Assembly (NCBI RefSeq): GCF_006516955.1
Contig: NZ_VHLG01000001.1
Coordinates: forward strand, 186,001 to 250,000
Length of the DNA: 64,000 bases
Origin: Martelella alba
Lineage (GTDB): Bacteria; Pseudomonadota; Alphaproteobacteria; Rhizobiales; Rhizobiaceae
Direction: 5' to 3'
Position numbers and translations under genes: made by a program. Below the pieces are notes generated by a model, which saw only the letters and a program-made list of their open reading frames with translations, did not search any database and was not told the DNA's origin. Of the stretch, positions 42,967 through 53,700 are shown piece by piece (the stretch's first letter is position 1; each line of letters opens with the position of its first letter).

Positions 42967-45598
42967 AACTGATTTCAGCGGGCAGAGGTAGACGGGGCGA
43001 GAATCCGCTTGAGCGCCAGTCATAGAGACGGTGCTGCTCCCAGGCGCGGGCAATATTGCTGATGGCGGGCGTTACGGAAAAGCGTGTGCAACCGGTCTTT
43101 TGCGTATCATTTTCAGTGGCTTTGCAGCGGAAACTGGCGCTGGCTTTGATCTCTTCGCCCACCGTTTCCTGAACGGATGGCAGCTGTTCTTTTTGCCTTT
43201 GGGTGCCTGACGTTATGGGCATAGTACCTGCTGGAACCGTAGCGTTGATTGCTGCCATTTTTGCAGGCGCGAGGTTCGCTTTGCTTTTCTGCCCGATGCG
43301 ATCCAGGCGCAAGGCGCCGGACTGGCGCAGCAATGCGGGCGTGATGAGGAAACTGCCTGAGCGGCAGCGGTCAAATCCGGGATCGCGGGTTGCCACAACG
43401 ATCGCGACGGTATCGCAGGCCGTCATGGCGTAGGCCTTGTGGCCGGTGATGACCGCAATTGCGGGTCCATCCGGTGTGATAGCGACACACCAATTCTTGT
43501 CGCGACAGAAGAAGCGGCCGACGGCATTTTGCGCCTCGCTAACCGTTTCGCGCATCTGGCGCTCTGCTATAGCAAGTTGATCGACCGTGAGCGGCTGCTT
43601 GGCGTCCGGCGATGGCTGACCATCTTTGGTTATCACGGGTTTGACCGCTGTTTTCAATCGCAATGCCTGCTGCCACTGGTCGTAAATGAAGGATGGCGGT
43701 CGCGTGCGACTGAGGTTCGGCACGCGATCGGACACAATGGCGACCAGACTTGCATTCTCCGCGATCAGTATAGCGGTCTGATCCGGTGGACGGGCCATGA
43801 CAAACACCAGTATTGAAGCAGCGATCGGCACAAGGCCGAGCCAGCGCAATTTCGTCTTGAGAAAGACGACGATCACGAAGCCAAGGCTGAAGAGCAGGAG
43901 AAATCCTTTTGGTGGCAGGCCCGTATTGACCAGACCGCCCAGCGCATCGACATGTCGGGCGATGGCTATCACAATATCGAGCCCTTTGCCCATAACGGCC
44001 AGAAACGGTGCATCGAGCCCGAAAGGCATGGTCAGCATCGCCATCAGCCCCGCCGGCATGACGATGATTGTGATCACCGGCATAGCGAGCAGATTGCCGA
44101 TCAAGCCATAGGCCGCTGCACGATGAAAGTGCTGAAGCGCGTAAGGCGCGGTCGACAGTCCACCGATCAGCGACGTCAACAAGATGCCGCCCATAAAGGC
44201 AAGCGGAAGGCCGAGCCAGGCCGGTAGTCTGATCAGCCCGTCCTCCCGCTTTGCCGCATGGCCAACCCAAAGACCATAGCCGGCAATCAAGGCTGCGGTT
44301 GCGGCAAAAGACATTTGCAGGCTTGGCCCCAGCACCTCGGAAGGCCAGACAAACAGCACGATCATCGCCGCGATGGCGACATTGCGTAGGCTGAGCGCCG
44401 CACGGTCGAAGATCGCAGCCATCAGCATGATCGCCAGCATGATGAAGGCGCGGCGGGCAGAGACCTGCATTCCGGAAATGGCCAGGTATAGCGATGCCGT
44501 GCACAGGGCAGCCGCCGCGGCTATCTTTTTCGTCGCAACGGCTTCGGCGAAACGCGGGAAAAGCGCAAAACCGATCCTGAGACTGGCAAAGAAAATCCCT
44601 GCGGCAAGCGCCATGTGCAGCCCCGAAATTGCGATGACATGTGCAAGCCCGGCATTGCGCAGCGCATCAAGCGTCGCGTCATCCATGCCGCGGCGCTCCC
44701 CGATGATGATGGCATTGGCAAAAGCGCCCGATTCGCCGGGCAAAACGGAGCGCACACGTTCGCCAATGAGGTCGCGCAAACGCTCGATCGCAAGCGCCAG
44801 ACCAAGCCCCAGCCCTCCGGAGACAGTGACACACGGCTTCAGTTCCGGCGGACCATAGAAGAAGCCGATGGCACCGATGCCATCAAAATAGGACAGAAAG
44901 GCAAAATCAACGAGGCCCGGCAACGCCGGTCCGGACGGCGGAGACAGCCGCGCTGTGCCGGTGACAATGCTGCCGACAGCAAGGCCAGCCCCGTCGCCGC
45001 CGCGCGCCACCAGCGTAACACGCTCGGGTGGACGCCGAAGAACCGGATCATCCGTCTCAAGCAGGCGAATTTGATAGCGCCAGCTGGTTTCGCCCGTCCG
45101 TTCACGCGCCTCTATCTGCCCGGTTACATGGGTTGTTACGGTGGAATCAAATATCACCGTTGCCCGCCGTGCGGTCTCGAACTGGGCGAGCAGGCCACCG
45201 GCGAAAAAAAGTGCGGCGGCGGCAGCGACGAAGGCGAGCTGCCGCCGCGAATAACGCAGAATGATTGCGACCAGCGCCGTCAGAAGTGTCGCCGCGATCA
45301 GGCCGAACAGCATTGGCGCCACCGGCCGTGTCAACCACCATGCTGCCCCCGCCCCGAGAAAAACAGGCGCAAACAGAAAGGCGCGTCCATAGGCGCTTTC
45401 GTCAGCCAAAGCTGACGCGACGAAACGCCGCGCTCTTCCAAGATAAAGATACAGGAAATCGAACAGCCTCAACCGGCGACGCAGAGGTGCCGATGGCGCC
45501 ACAAAAGGCGCCTCTGTGCGGTTTCTCCCCTCGTTTTTGCCCCTATTTGCCTCCCGATCCCGGGTCAGGTCGGCCAGCCAGGCATCACGTTCATCCAT
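42947..45598 (-). CDS. comEC: ComEC/Rec2-family DNA uptake membrane protein
   Basis: 883 residues with many membrane helices. The competence domain runs from [25 protein letters not shown] through [21 protein letters not shown] to the [10 protein letters not shown] region, and an N-terminal DUF4131-like part precedes it. The C-terminal third (from about 640) is a remnant of the metallo-beta-lactamase-like domain. It forms the inner-membrane channel for single-stranded DNA in competent bacteria; no other competence genes are in the window. The last 150 residues are low-complexity and unrelated to the family core. Confidence 0.88.
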   Translation of the reverse strand: MDERDAWLADLTRDREANRGKNEGRNRTEAPFVAPSAPLRRRLRLFDFLYLYLGRARRFVASALADESAYGRAFLFAPVFLGAGAAWWLTRPVAPMLFGLIAATLLTALVAIILRYSRRQLAFVAAAAALFFAGGLLAQFETARRATVIFDSTVTTHVTGQIEARERTGETSWRYQIRLLETDDPVLRRPPERVTLVARGGDGAGLAVGSIVTGTARLSPPSGPALPGLVDFAFLSYFDGIGAIGFFYGPPELKPCVTVSGGLGLGLALAIERLRDLIGERVRSVLPGESGAFANAIIIGERRGMDDATLDALRNAGLAHVIAISGLHMALAAGIFFASLRIGFALFPRFAEAVATKKIAAAAALCTASLYLAISGMQVSARRAFIMLAIMLMAAIFDRAALSLRNVAIAAMIVLFVWPSEVLGPSLQMSFAATAALIAGYGLWVGHAAKREDGLIRLPAWLGLPLAFMGGILLTSLIGGLSTAPYALQHFHRAAAYGLIGNLLAMPVITIIVMPAGLMAMLTMPFGLDAPFLAVMGKGLDIVIAIARHVDALGGLVNTGLPPKGFLLLFSLGFVIVVFLKTKLRWLGLVPIAASILVFVMARPPDQTAILIAENASLVAIVSDRVPNLSRTRPPSFIYDQWQQALRLKTAVKPVITKDGQPSPDAKQPLTVDQLAIAERQMRETVSEAQNAVGRFFCRDKNWCVAITPDGPAIAVITGHKAYAMTACDTVAIVVATRDPGFDRCRSGSFLITPALLRQSGALRLDRIGQKSKANLAPAKMAAINATVPAGTMPITSGTQRQKEQLPSVQETVGEEIKASASFRCKATENDTQKTGCTRFSVTPAISNIARAWEQHRLYDWRSSGFSPRLPLPAEISFSDSAE

Positions 45599-45854
45599 AG
45601 CGCGTGCCCATCACATGCTTCAACGCTGCATCGTGGCGTCACAATCGGGCTTTTGCAATCGTCACAGATGATATCTTGATAAAAATCCTCTTTTCAGACC
45701 GGCAGAAAACTTGCTAAACGCAACTATCAAAGATCAATTGCGCCGCTTTATCGCCCTTTGGGTGACTTGGCAGCGTCCTCTCGATCAGATAGCTAGTTAT
45801 TATAATCCATGAATATTCAGCAGGCGCTGTCAGCCTGCCAGTTTGGAGGATAGT

Positions 45855-47141
45855 ATGACGGAAACGAACACGCTGAAGCTCGCAGACAAGGATCTCGAGC
45901 TCACTGTGGAATCCGGCACGTTCGGCCCCAAGGTCATCGACATCAATACGCTGTACAAAGAAACGGGCATGTTCACTTATGACCCGGGCTTCACCTCTAC
46001 GGCGTCGTGCAAATCGAAGATCACCTATATCGATGGTGACGAGGGCATCCTGCTGCATCGCGGTTACCCGATCGAACAGCTGGCCGAAGATGCCGACTTC
46101 CTGGAAGTCTGCTACCTGCTGCTTTACGGTGAACTCCCCACCGCAACGCAGAAGAAAGATTTCGACTTCCGCATCACCCATCACACGATGATTCATGAGC
46201 AGATGACGCGTCTGTTCTCCGGCTTCCGCCGTGATGCCCACCCGATGGCCATCATCTGCGGCGCTGTTGGCGTGATGTCGGCCTTCTACCATGATTCGAT
46301 CGACATCTCCGATCCGCGCAAGCGCATGATCGCCAGCATGCGCATCGTCGCGAAAATCCCGACGATTGCCGCAATGGCCTACAAGTACTCGGTTGGCGAG
46401 CCTTTCATCTATCCGCGTAACGACCTCGATTATGCTGCAAACTTCCTGCATATGTGTTTCGCCACACCGTGTGAGGAATACAAGGTCAATCCGGTTCTGG
46501 CCCGCGCGCTTGATCGCATCTTCATCCTTCACGCCGATCACGAGCAGAACGCCTCGACCTCGACCGTCCGCCTCGCCGGTTCGTCGGGTGCGAACCCGTT
46601 TGCCTGCATCGCAGCTGGTATTGCCTGCCTTTGGGGCCCCGCCCATGGCGGTGCCAATGAAGCAGCCCTCAACATGCTGCAGGAAATCGGTTCGGTTGAC
46701 CGCATTCCGGAATTCATCGACCGTGCGAAGGATCGCAATGATCCCTTCCGTCTGATGGGCTTTGGCCACCGCGTCTACAAGAATTATGACCCGCGCGCCA
46801 AGATCATGCAGAAGACCTGCCATGAAGTGCTGACCACGCTCGGCATCAAGGATGACCCGCTGCTCGACGTTGCCATGGAACTCGAAAAGATCGCTCTGAC
46901 CGATCCCTATTTCATCGAGAAGAAGCTCTATCCGAACATTGACTTCTACTCCGGCATCACGCTGAAGGCTCTGGGCTTCCCCACGACCATGTTCACCGTT
47001 CTCTTCGCCCTGGCCCGTACCGTTGGCTGGATCGCCCAGTGGAGCGAAATGATCGAAGACCCGGAACAGCGCATCGGCCGCCCGCGTCAGCTTTATACCG
47101 GCGCCGCAAAGCGCGATTTCGTTCCGATCAGCGAACGTTGA
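45855..47141 (+). CDS. gltA: citrate synthase
   Basis: 428 residues, type II (hexameric, NADH-sensitive family). It condenses oxaloacetate and acetyl-CoA at the entry of the citric acid cycle. [16 protein letters not shown] holds the catalytic His, [19 protein letters not shown] is the family signature, and [12 protein letters not shown] lies in the second domain. GGAGG five bases before ATG 45855 fixes the start; an upstream TTG in frame is not used. It ends in a clear terminator. Confidence 0.97.
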   Translation: MTETNTLKLADKDLELTVESGTFGPKVIDINTLYKETGMFTYDPGFTSTASCKSKITYIDGDEGILLHRGYPIEQLAEDADFLEVCYLLLYGELPTATQKKDFDFRITHHTMIHEQMTRLFSGFRRDAHPMAIICGAVGVMSAFYHDSIDISDPRKRMIASMRIVAKIPTIAAMAYKYSVGEPFIYPRNDLDYAANFLHMCFATPCEEYKVNPVLARALDRIFILHADHEQNASTSTVRLAGSSGANPFACIAAGIACLWGPAHGGANEAALNMLQEIGSVDRIPEFIDRAKDRNDPFRLMGFGHRVYKNYDPRAKIMQKTCHEVLTTLGIKDDPLLDVAMELEKIALTDPYFIEKKLYPNIDFYSGITLKALGFPTTMFTVLFALARTVGWIAQWSEMIEDPEQRIGRPRQLYTGAAKRDFVPISER

Positions 47142-47161
47142 TCCGAAAACATATCATTGAG

Positions 47162-47189
47162 AAAGGCCGGCTCCACGCCGGCCTTTTTT
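47162..47189 (+). terminator. gltA terminator
   Basis: AGGCCGG and CCGGCCT form the stem around CTCCACG, followed by six T. It lies 20 bp after the gltA stop. Confidence 0.85.
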
Positions 47190-47235
47190 GTGCGGCTCAA
47201 TGAACAAAATAGCTGAGCCGGCATAACCGCAGATA

Positions 47236-47269
47236 CAAAAAACCCGCCGGAATGACCCGGCGGGTTTTT
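47236..47269. terminator. bidirectional terminator, mainly of the IalB-family gene
   Basis: ACCCGCCGG and CCGGCGGGT form a 9-bp stem with A runs on the left and T runs on the right, so it works in both directions between the convergent gltA and IalB-family genes. Confidence 0.85.
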
Positions 47270-47307
47270 GCGACCGCATCAGCGATCGCAAATCGAAGAG
47301 ACCGGCC

Positions 47308-47982
47308 TTAGTTGCCGTTGGCAGCCGGTGCGGCTGACCCGGTTGCACTCTGCTGGGCCTGTTCAATCTTCTTGCGACGATCATCAGCCATCTTCTTGAC
47401 TGATTCGTCGAGATTCCGCTGGCTTTCAACCAGATCAGGCTGGCTGACCGGATCACCGTCATTGGCAGCGGTAAAGCCGCTCAGCGAGATTTCAACCGGG
47501 TTGGGCTGCTGACGGAAGTTGACGGAGGTGAAAGTCACCTTGCCGCCCCGCTTCATCGCATTGACCAGATCATCCGTCAGCTGCGCGTGGGCGACACACT
47601 TGTCGCTGGTGCAGATGGCATAGGGAAGCGTGACCGGCTTGTTGGTGTCGATCTGCATCGAGATTCCGGCCGGAATAGTCCGGAAGGTCGGAACCGTAAC
47701 TTCCAGGATGCGCTGATTCTGAGCGCCCGTGGCTGTTATAAGGCCAACGGCCGTCAGAATCTGACCGTTATCGGCACGGGCAATGTTCTGCACCACGCAG
47801 ACATTGACATCGCCAGCAGGGTTACAGGTCTTGAACCAGCCCTGAGCCGGCGCGCCACCCTGAGCTGCCGCCGGAGCAGGAGCTGCCTGTTGTTCCTGAG
47901 CCGAAGCGCCCGTCGCAGCCAAACCGGCAATCGCGAAAACGCAAAGCGCGACATGCTTCATTTTACTGGCTCGTGAAAGCAT
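47308..47982 (-). CDS. invasion-associated locus B (IalB) family protein
   Basis: 224 residues. A signal peptide (MKHVALCVFAIAGLAATGASA within the first 30 residues) precedes an Ala/Gln/Pro-rich linker and the IalB domain (WFKTCNPAGDVNVCVVQNIARADNGQIL through MQIDTNKPVTLPYAICTSDKCVAHAQL) with two pairs of cysteines likely disulfide-bonded in the periplasm. The Bartonella homologue aids erythrocyte invasion; in most Rhizobiales the role is unknown and probably general envelope function. AGGAG lies nine bases before ATG 47982. The C-terminal 40 residues are charged and low-complexity. Confidence 0.9.
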   Translation of the reverse strand: MLSRASKMKHVALCVFAIAGLAATGASAQEQQAAPAPAAAQGGAPAQGWFKTCNPAGDVNVCVVQNIARADNGQILTAVGLITATGAQNQRILEVTVPTFRTIPAGISMQIDTNKPVTLPYAICTSDKCVAHAQLTDDLVNAMKRGGKVTFTSVNFRQQPNPVEISLSGFTAANDGDPVSQPDLVESQRNLDESVKKMADDRRKKIEQAQQSATGSAAPAANGN

Positions 47983-48220
47983 GAAAATTCTCTCCTAGTC
48001 TTCTGCAATCAGATCAATTTGATTTGACCATGACGTGGCATTGTTACCGAATTGCGGCAACCTCCGCCGCAAAGTCACTCTCTGATAGCCTCGGATATCG
48101 CACAGAGAAAGCCCTTTGGGCAGAAAAATGCATGCGCGGGCAGAAAATGCGTTTGATATTTTCGTCGCACCGATCGTCATGATACGCTTGTTGAGTTCAT
48201 AATTAATACAAGGTGAATCG

Positions 48221-50038
48221 ATGCGCCCCGCTGTTCCGCTGATTCTCGCAGCCCTGCTTGCAAGTCCGGCCCTTGCCGATCCGCTCTATGGTATCGCGAT
48301 GCATGGCGCCCCTGCCCTGCCTGCTGATTTCCAGCACTTCCCCTATGTAAACCCTGAGGTCAAAAAGGGCGGTGAGATCACCTATGGTGTCATTGGCTCG
48401 TTCGATAGCCTCAATCCCTTCGTCATCAAGGGCATGCGCTCGTCAGCGCGTGGCATGTGGGAAGAACAGCTCGGCCATCTCATCTATGAACCGCTGATGG
48501 AGCGCTCGCGCGACGAGCCCTTCACGCTTTACGGTCTTCTGGCCGAATCGGTCGAATGGGATGATGCCCGCAGCTATATCCAGTTCAACCTCAACCCAGA
48601 TGCCAAGTGGTCCGATGGCCAGCCTGTGACACCGGAAGATGTGATGTTTACCTTCAAGCTTCTGGCGGAAAAGGGCCGCCCGCCCTATTCCAACCGGCTG
48701 AAGCTGGTCGACAAGATGGAAAAGGTCGGCGCGCATTCGGTGAAATTCACCTTCAACGAGAATGCCAATCGCGAGACGCCGCTGATCTTCGCGCTGATGC
48801 CTGTCTTTCCCGAACATGCGACCAATGCCGATACGTTCGACACGGATACGATGGCGATGCCCGTCGGCTCTGGTCCCTACCTCATCGACAAGATCGAACC
48901 CGGCCAGCGCATCGTCTACAAGCGTAATCCCGACTACTGGGGCAAGGATCTGCCGGCCAAGGTCGGCGTCGACAATTACGACAAGATCACGGTCGACTAC
49001 TACCTTCAGGACTCCTCGCTGTTCGAGGCCTTCAAGAAGGGCGACGTCGATGTCTATCTCGAAACGGATACCAGCCACTGGGACCGCGCCTATGATTTTC
49101 CCGCCGTCAGTGACGGCAAGGTGATCAAGGATGTGTTCCACCCCAAGACACCGACCGGCATGATGGGCTTCGTTTTCAATACGCGGCGGCCGATTTTCGC
49201 TGACGAGAAGGTGCGTGAGGCGCTCTCGGACGTGTTCGATTTCGAATGGGTGAACAAGACGCTGTTTAACAATGCCTATCAGCGCACCGAAAGCTTCTGG
49301 CAGAATTCCAGCCTCGGCGCCTATGGAAACAAGGCCAGCGATCATGAAATCGCGCTTCTGGGCGATGCCGCCAAGACGATGGACCCTGCTTTGCTCGACG
49401 GCACCTATGCCATGCCGGTGACCGACGGCTCGGGCGCTGACCGCAAGGTGCTGGGGGCGGCGGTGAAGGAACTGGCTGCCGCCGGTTACACGATCCAGAA
49501 TGGCAAGATGATCGGTCCGGACGGTAAACAGCTTTCCTTCGAGATCATGACCACCAACGAATTGACGGAAAAGCTGGCACTCGCCTACCAGCATTCGCTC
49601 AACCTGATTGGCGTCAATCTCGATATCCGCACTGTCGACGATGCGCAGTATCAGAAGCGGCTCAACACATTCGACTATGACATGATCATTCTGGCCGCAC
49701 CGGGATTCTATTACATGTCGTCCCTCTCGCCGGGGTCGGAACAGATCTATCGCTGGTCATCACAATCGCGCGACATGGAGGGATCGTTCAATTTCGCCGG
49801 TGTCGATAGCCCGGATGTTGACCGCCTGATTGATTCGATGGTGAAGGCCAAATCGACGGAAGATTTCGAGGATTCGGTGCGTGGTCTCGACCGGTTACTG
49901 GTTGCCGGCCATTATGTTCTGCCGCTCTATCACGACGATGGCCAGCGGGTCGCACGCTGGGCGGATATCGAACACCCTGAAGAAACGCCGATTTACGGTT
50001 TCCAACTGCCAACCTGGTGGGATAAGACCGCGCAGTAA
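48221..50038 (+). CDS. periplasmic oligopeptide-type ABC binding protein (YejA-like), orphan
   Basis: 605 residues. After a signal peptide (MRPAVPLILAALLASPALA) the SBP_bac_5 fold reads YGIAMHGAPALPADFQHFPYVNPEVKKGGEITYG, with LAESVEWDDARSYIQFNLNPDAKWSDGQPVTPEDVMFTFKLL and the VGSGPYLIDKIEPGQRIVYKRNPDYWG core. The leading ALPADFQHFPYVNP is typical of YejA, which with YejBEF imports peptides such as microcin C. No permease or ATPase gene is adjacent, so it may use distant subunits. The gene is monocistronic or leads the following DsbA-like gene 58 bp downstream. Confidence 0.87.
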   Translation: MRPAVPLILAALLASPALADPLYGIAMHGAPALPADFQHFPYVNPEVKKGGEITYGVIGSFDSLNPFVIKGMRSSARGMWEEQLGHLIYEPLMERSRDEPFTLYGLLAESVEWDDARSYIQFNLNPDAKWSDGQPVTPEDVMFTFKLLAEKGRPPYSNRLKLVDKMEKVGAHSVKFTFNENANRETPLIFALMPVFPEHATNADTFDTDTMAMPVGSGPYLIDKIEPGQRIVYKRNPDYWGKDLPAKVGVDNYDKITVDYYLQDSSLFEAFKKGDVDVYLETDTSHWDRAYDFPAVSDGKVIKDVFHPKTPTGMMGFVFNTRRPIFADEKVREALSDVFDFEWVNKTLFNNAYQRTESFWQNSSLGAYGNKASDHEIALLGDAAKTMDPALLDGTYAMPVTDGSGADRKVLGAAVKELAAAGYTIQNGKMIGPDGKQLSFEIMTTNELTEKLALAYQHSLNLIGVNLDIRTVDDAQYQKRLNTFDYDMIILAAPGFYYMSSLSPGSEQIYRWSSQSRDMEGSFNFAGVDSPDVDRLIDSMVKAKSTEDFEDSVRGLDRLLVAGHYVLPLYHDDGQRVARWADIEHPEETPIYGFQLPTWWDKTAQ

Positions 50039-50096
50039 TCTGCCTGCGCTGCGGCAAACCAGCCTTTGCCGCAGCGCCCGAACAGAAAGGAACGGC

Positions 50097-50741
50097 ATGA
50101 AAACCGTCACCGTTGACGCCATTATCGATGTTGTCTGCCCCTGGTGTTATCTGGGCAAGGCCCGCCTCGACAATGCGATCCGCTCGCTCGGCGATGCAGC
50201 GGAGGTTGTCGTGCAATGGCGCCCTTTTGAGCTTGATTCCACCGTGCCGAAAGAAGGCGTCGACATTCAGGCGATGCTGGCGGAAAAACTTGGCTCGGCC
50301 GAGCGCCGCGACGAGATGCATGCCCAGCTGACCGAGATGGGCAAGGCCGAGGGCATTGAATTCCACTTCGAGCGCATCTTGATCCGGCCGAACACCTTCG
50401 ACGCGCATCGTCTGCTGCTCTGGGCCCATACCGAAAGCATATCGCTGCAAAATGATGTGATTGACCGGCTGTATCGCGCCAATTTCACCGAAGGCCGCAA
50501 TATTGGCGACCACGGCGTGCTGGCGGATATTGCCGCCGAAGCTGGCATGGACCGCGAATTGGTGATGCGGCTGCTGGCCAGCGATTCGGATGTCGATATG
50601 GTCCGCCACGAGATCGACAACGCCAACGAGATGGGCGTCACCGGCGTACCCTTCTTCATCTTCGACGGACGCTACGCCGCCAATGGCGCCCAGCCCGTCG
50701 AGGTCTTCAAGGATGTGCTCGGCCAACTGGCCGCTGCCTGA
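50097..50741 (+). CDS. DsbA-family thiol-disulfide oxidoreductase (FrnE-like)
   Basis: 214 residues. The active-site motif is DVVCPWCYLG (Cys14 and Cys17), in the FrnE/2-hydroxychromene-isomerase branch, with the cis-Pro strand TGVPFFIFDGRY. No signal peptide, so it is cytoplasmic, unlike classical DsbA. Relatives are implicated in resistance to oxidative or metal stress or in disulfide isomerisation. AAAGGAA before ATG 50097 sets the start; the frame is open far upstream but that part is not family-like. It converges with mfd through a hairpin. Confidence 0.9.
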   Translation: MKTVTVDAIIDVVCPWCYLGKARLDNAIRSLGDAAEVVVQWRPFELDSTVPKEGVDIQAMLAEKLGSAERRDEMHAQLTEMGKAEGIEFHFERILIRPNTFDAHRLLLWAHTESISLQNDVIDRLYRANFTEGRNIGDHGVLADIAAEAGMDRELVMRLLASDSDVDMVRHEIDNANEMGVTGVPFFIFDGRYAANGAQPVEVFKDVLGQLAAA

Positions 50742-50749
50742 CGGAAAGA

Positions 50750-50768
50750 CCGGGGCGTCACGCCCCGG
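50750..50768. terminator. bidirectional hairpin between the FrnE-like gene and mfd
   Basis: CCGGGGCG and CGCCCCGG form a perfect 8-bp stem with a TCA loop that coincides with the mfd stop codon. A short T-rich stretch (TCTTT) follows on the mfd side. Confidence 0.6.
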
Positions 50769-53700
50769 CAATCTTTGCCAGCTTTGACATGATGATGGCC
50801 GCCTGACCGAGCCGCTTTTGCGGCGTCGGCAGATCGCGGTTGAAATAGACACTCTGATCGGCGCGGATCTTGGTCGACACGCTTTCCGATGCGATCAGTT
50901 GCACCAGTCCGGCCGGATTCGGGAATTCTGCATTGCGGAACTGGACGACAACGCCCTTTGGCCCGGCATCGAGTTTTTCGACATTGGCGATGCGGCAGAG
51001 CGATTTGATATAGACCACCTTCAGCAGTGACTGTAGCTCTTCCGGCATTGGCCCGAAACGGTCGATCATCTCGGCGCCGAAGGCATCGATGTCACGCGCG
51101 TCCGACAATTCGCCGAGCCGGCGGTAAAGCCCCATGCGCAGATTGATATCCGGCACATAATGTTCCGGGATCATCACCGATGTGCCCAGCGCGATCTGCG
51201 GCGACCAGTCGGCTGAGCCGAGATCCTCGTCTCCCTTGGCTTCGGCCACGGCTTCTTCCAGCATCTGCTGATAAAGCTCAAAGCCGACTTCCTTGATATG
51301 GCCAGACTGCTCCTCGCCGAGCAGATTGCCCGCCCCGCGAATATCCAGATCGTGGCTCGCCAGCTGGAAACCGGCACCAAGCGTATCGAGCGACTGCAAT
51401 ACTTTCAGCCGGCGCTCGGCCGTATCGGTGAGCTTCTTCTTCACCGGCAGGGTGAAGAGCGCAAAGGCACGGATCTTGGAACGGCCAACACGACCGCGCA
51501 GCTGATAGAGCTGGGCGAGACCGAACATATCGGCGCGGTGCACGATCAGCGTATTGGCGGTCGGCACATCAAGGCCCGATTCGACAATGGTGGTCGAGAG
51601 CAGCACATCATACTGGCCGTCATAGAAGGCGTTCATGATGTCTTCGAGTTCGCCGGCGGCCATCTGGCCATGGGCAACCGCGACCTTCAGCTCCGGCGCG
51701 TTCTCGCTCAGGAAGTCCTGAACCTCAGCCAGATCAGCCAGGCGCGGGCAGACATAGAAGCTCTGGCCGCCGCGATAATGCTCGCGCATCAGCGTTTCGC
51801 GGATCACCAGCGGATCAAAGGGGGAGATGAAGGTTCTGACCGCCATGCGGTCGACCGGCGGCGTGGTGATCAGCGACAATTCGCGAACGCCGGTCATGGC
51901 AAGCTGCAGCGTGCGCGGGATCGGCGTTGCCGACAGCGTCAGCACATGAACGTCGCTCTTAAGCTCCTTCAGCCGTTCCTTGTGCTTGACGCCGAAATGC
52001 TGTTCCTCATCGATGATCAAAAGACCGAGATTGGCAAATTTGATCGATGAACCGAGCAGCGCATGGGTGCCGACGACCACGTCGAGCTTGCCATCGGCTA
52101 GATCCTTCTTGGTCTGCGCCAGCGCCTTGCCGGATACCAGGCGCGAGGCCTGGGCAAGCTTGATCGGCAACCCGCGGAAACGCTCGGCAAAGGTTTTGTA
52201 GTGCTGGCGCGCCAGAAGCGTCGTCGGCACAACAACGGCAACCTGCACGCCGTTCATGGCTGCGACGAAAGCAGCACGCAGCGCCACTTCCGTCTTGCCG
52301 AATCCGACATCACCGCAGACGAGCCGATCCATCGGCCGGCCGGCTGCGAGATCTTCCCGCACCGATTCGATGGCATTGAACTGGTCTTCTGTCTCCTCAT
52401 AGGGGAAACGGGCAGCAAATTCGTCGTAAAGACCTTCCGTGGTCGTCAGCGCCGGCGCCGAGCGCGTCGTGCGTTTGGCGGCAATGGCAATCAGCTGATC
52501 GGCCATATCCAGCAGCCGCTTCTTCAGCCGGGCCTTCTTGGCCTGCCATGCACCACCACCCAGCCGGTCAAGCAGGGCCTCGGTGCCTTCCGCGCCATAG
52601 CGCGACAAAAGCTCGATATTTTCGACCGGCAGGAACAGTTTTGCCGCATCGGCATAATGGAGTTCGAGACAGTCACGCGGCGCGCCTGCCGCCTCGATGG
52701 TGCGCAGGCCGACAAAACGGCCAATACCGTGCTCGACATGGACGACCAGCGCGCCTTCCTCAAGGCCGGAGACTTCCGAAATGAAGTCGGCTGCCCGCTT
52801 GCGCCGTTTCGACTTGCGGATCAGGCGATCGCCGAGAATATCCTGCTCGCCGATGATGACGAGATCGCCGGTCGCAAAACCCGCTTCAAGGTTGAGAACG
52901 GCACTCGCCGCCTCGCCCTTGTCGAGACGCTTCATATCCTTCAGCGCCTTGACCGGCTTGATCCGCTCGAGCCCGTGTTCCTGCAACACCTGCAACAATC
53001 GGTCGAGCGAGCCTTCCGACCAGCCGGTAATCAGCACTTTCGCGCCATCGGAACGCTTTTCGGCGATGTGCTTGACGGCCTGTTCGAACACATTGACGCG
53101 TGGCTCGCCTTCCGCTGCCGGTGCATCGCTCTTGACCGCCCAGCGCGGGCCGGCATGGGCCTCAACGGACAGAACCGGTTTGCCGAGCGATGATGGCTCG
53201 TTGAAGGGCGAAAGCCGGATCGAACCGCGCGAATCAAGGCCCGCGCCAAACTGGCCGTCGCTGAGATAGGCAAGCTCGGGCGGAACCGGCTTGTAAGGGG
53301 CCGCCTGGCCGACCGACCCGCCGGTCAGGTTTTCGGAGCGTGCGCTGTAATAATCGCGGATCAGCGTATAGCGCTCGGCAGCAGCCTCGCGGGCGGTGTG
53401 ATCGCAAAGAAGGGTGAAATCATCGAGATAATCAAACATCGTCTCGAGATTTTCATAAAAAAGCGGCAGCCAGTGCTCCATGCCGGCATAACGCCTGCCC
53501 TCGGAAATCGCCTGATAGAGTGCATCATCGCGATTGGCGGCGCCGAACATGCTGAGATAGTTCTTGCGGAAGCGCGAAATGGTCTCATCGCTCAGCGCCA
53601 CTTCGCTCATGGCGTTCAGTTCCAGCGACGTGACCGTGCCGGTGGATCGCTGACTGGCCGGATCAAAGGCACGGATACTTTCCAGCGTATCGCCGAAGAA

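Noticed and set aside
45714-46823. 369-codon minus-strand frame opposite gltA
   Set aside because: Antisense shadow; gltA is full-length with catalytic residues and terminator.
48443-49594. 383-codon minus-strand frame opposite the peptide-binding protein
   Set aside because: Antisense shadow without recognisable motifs or ribosome-binding site.
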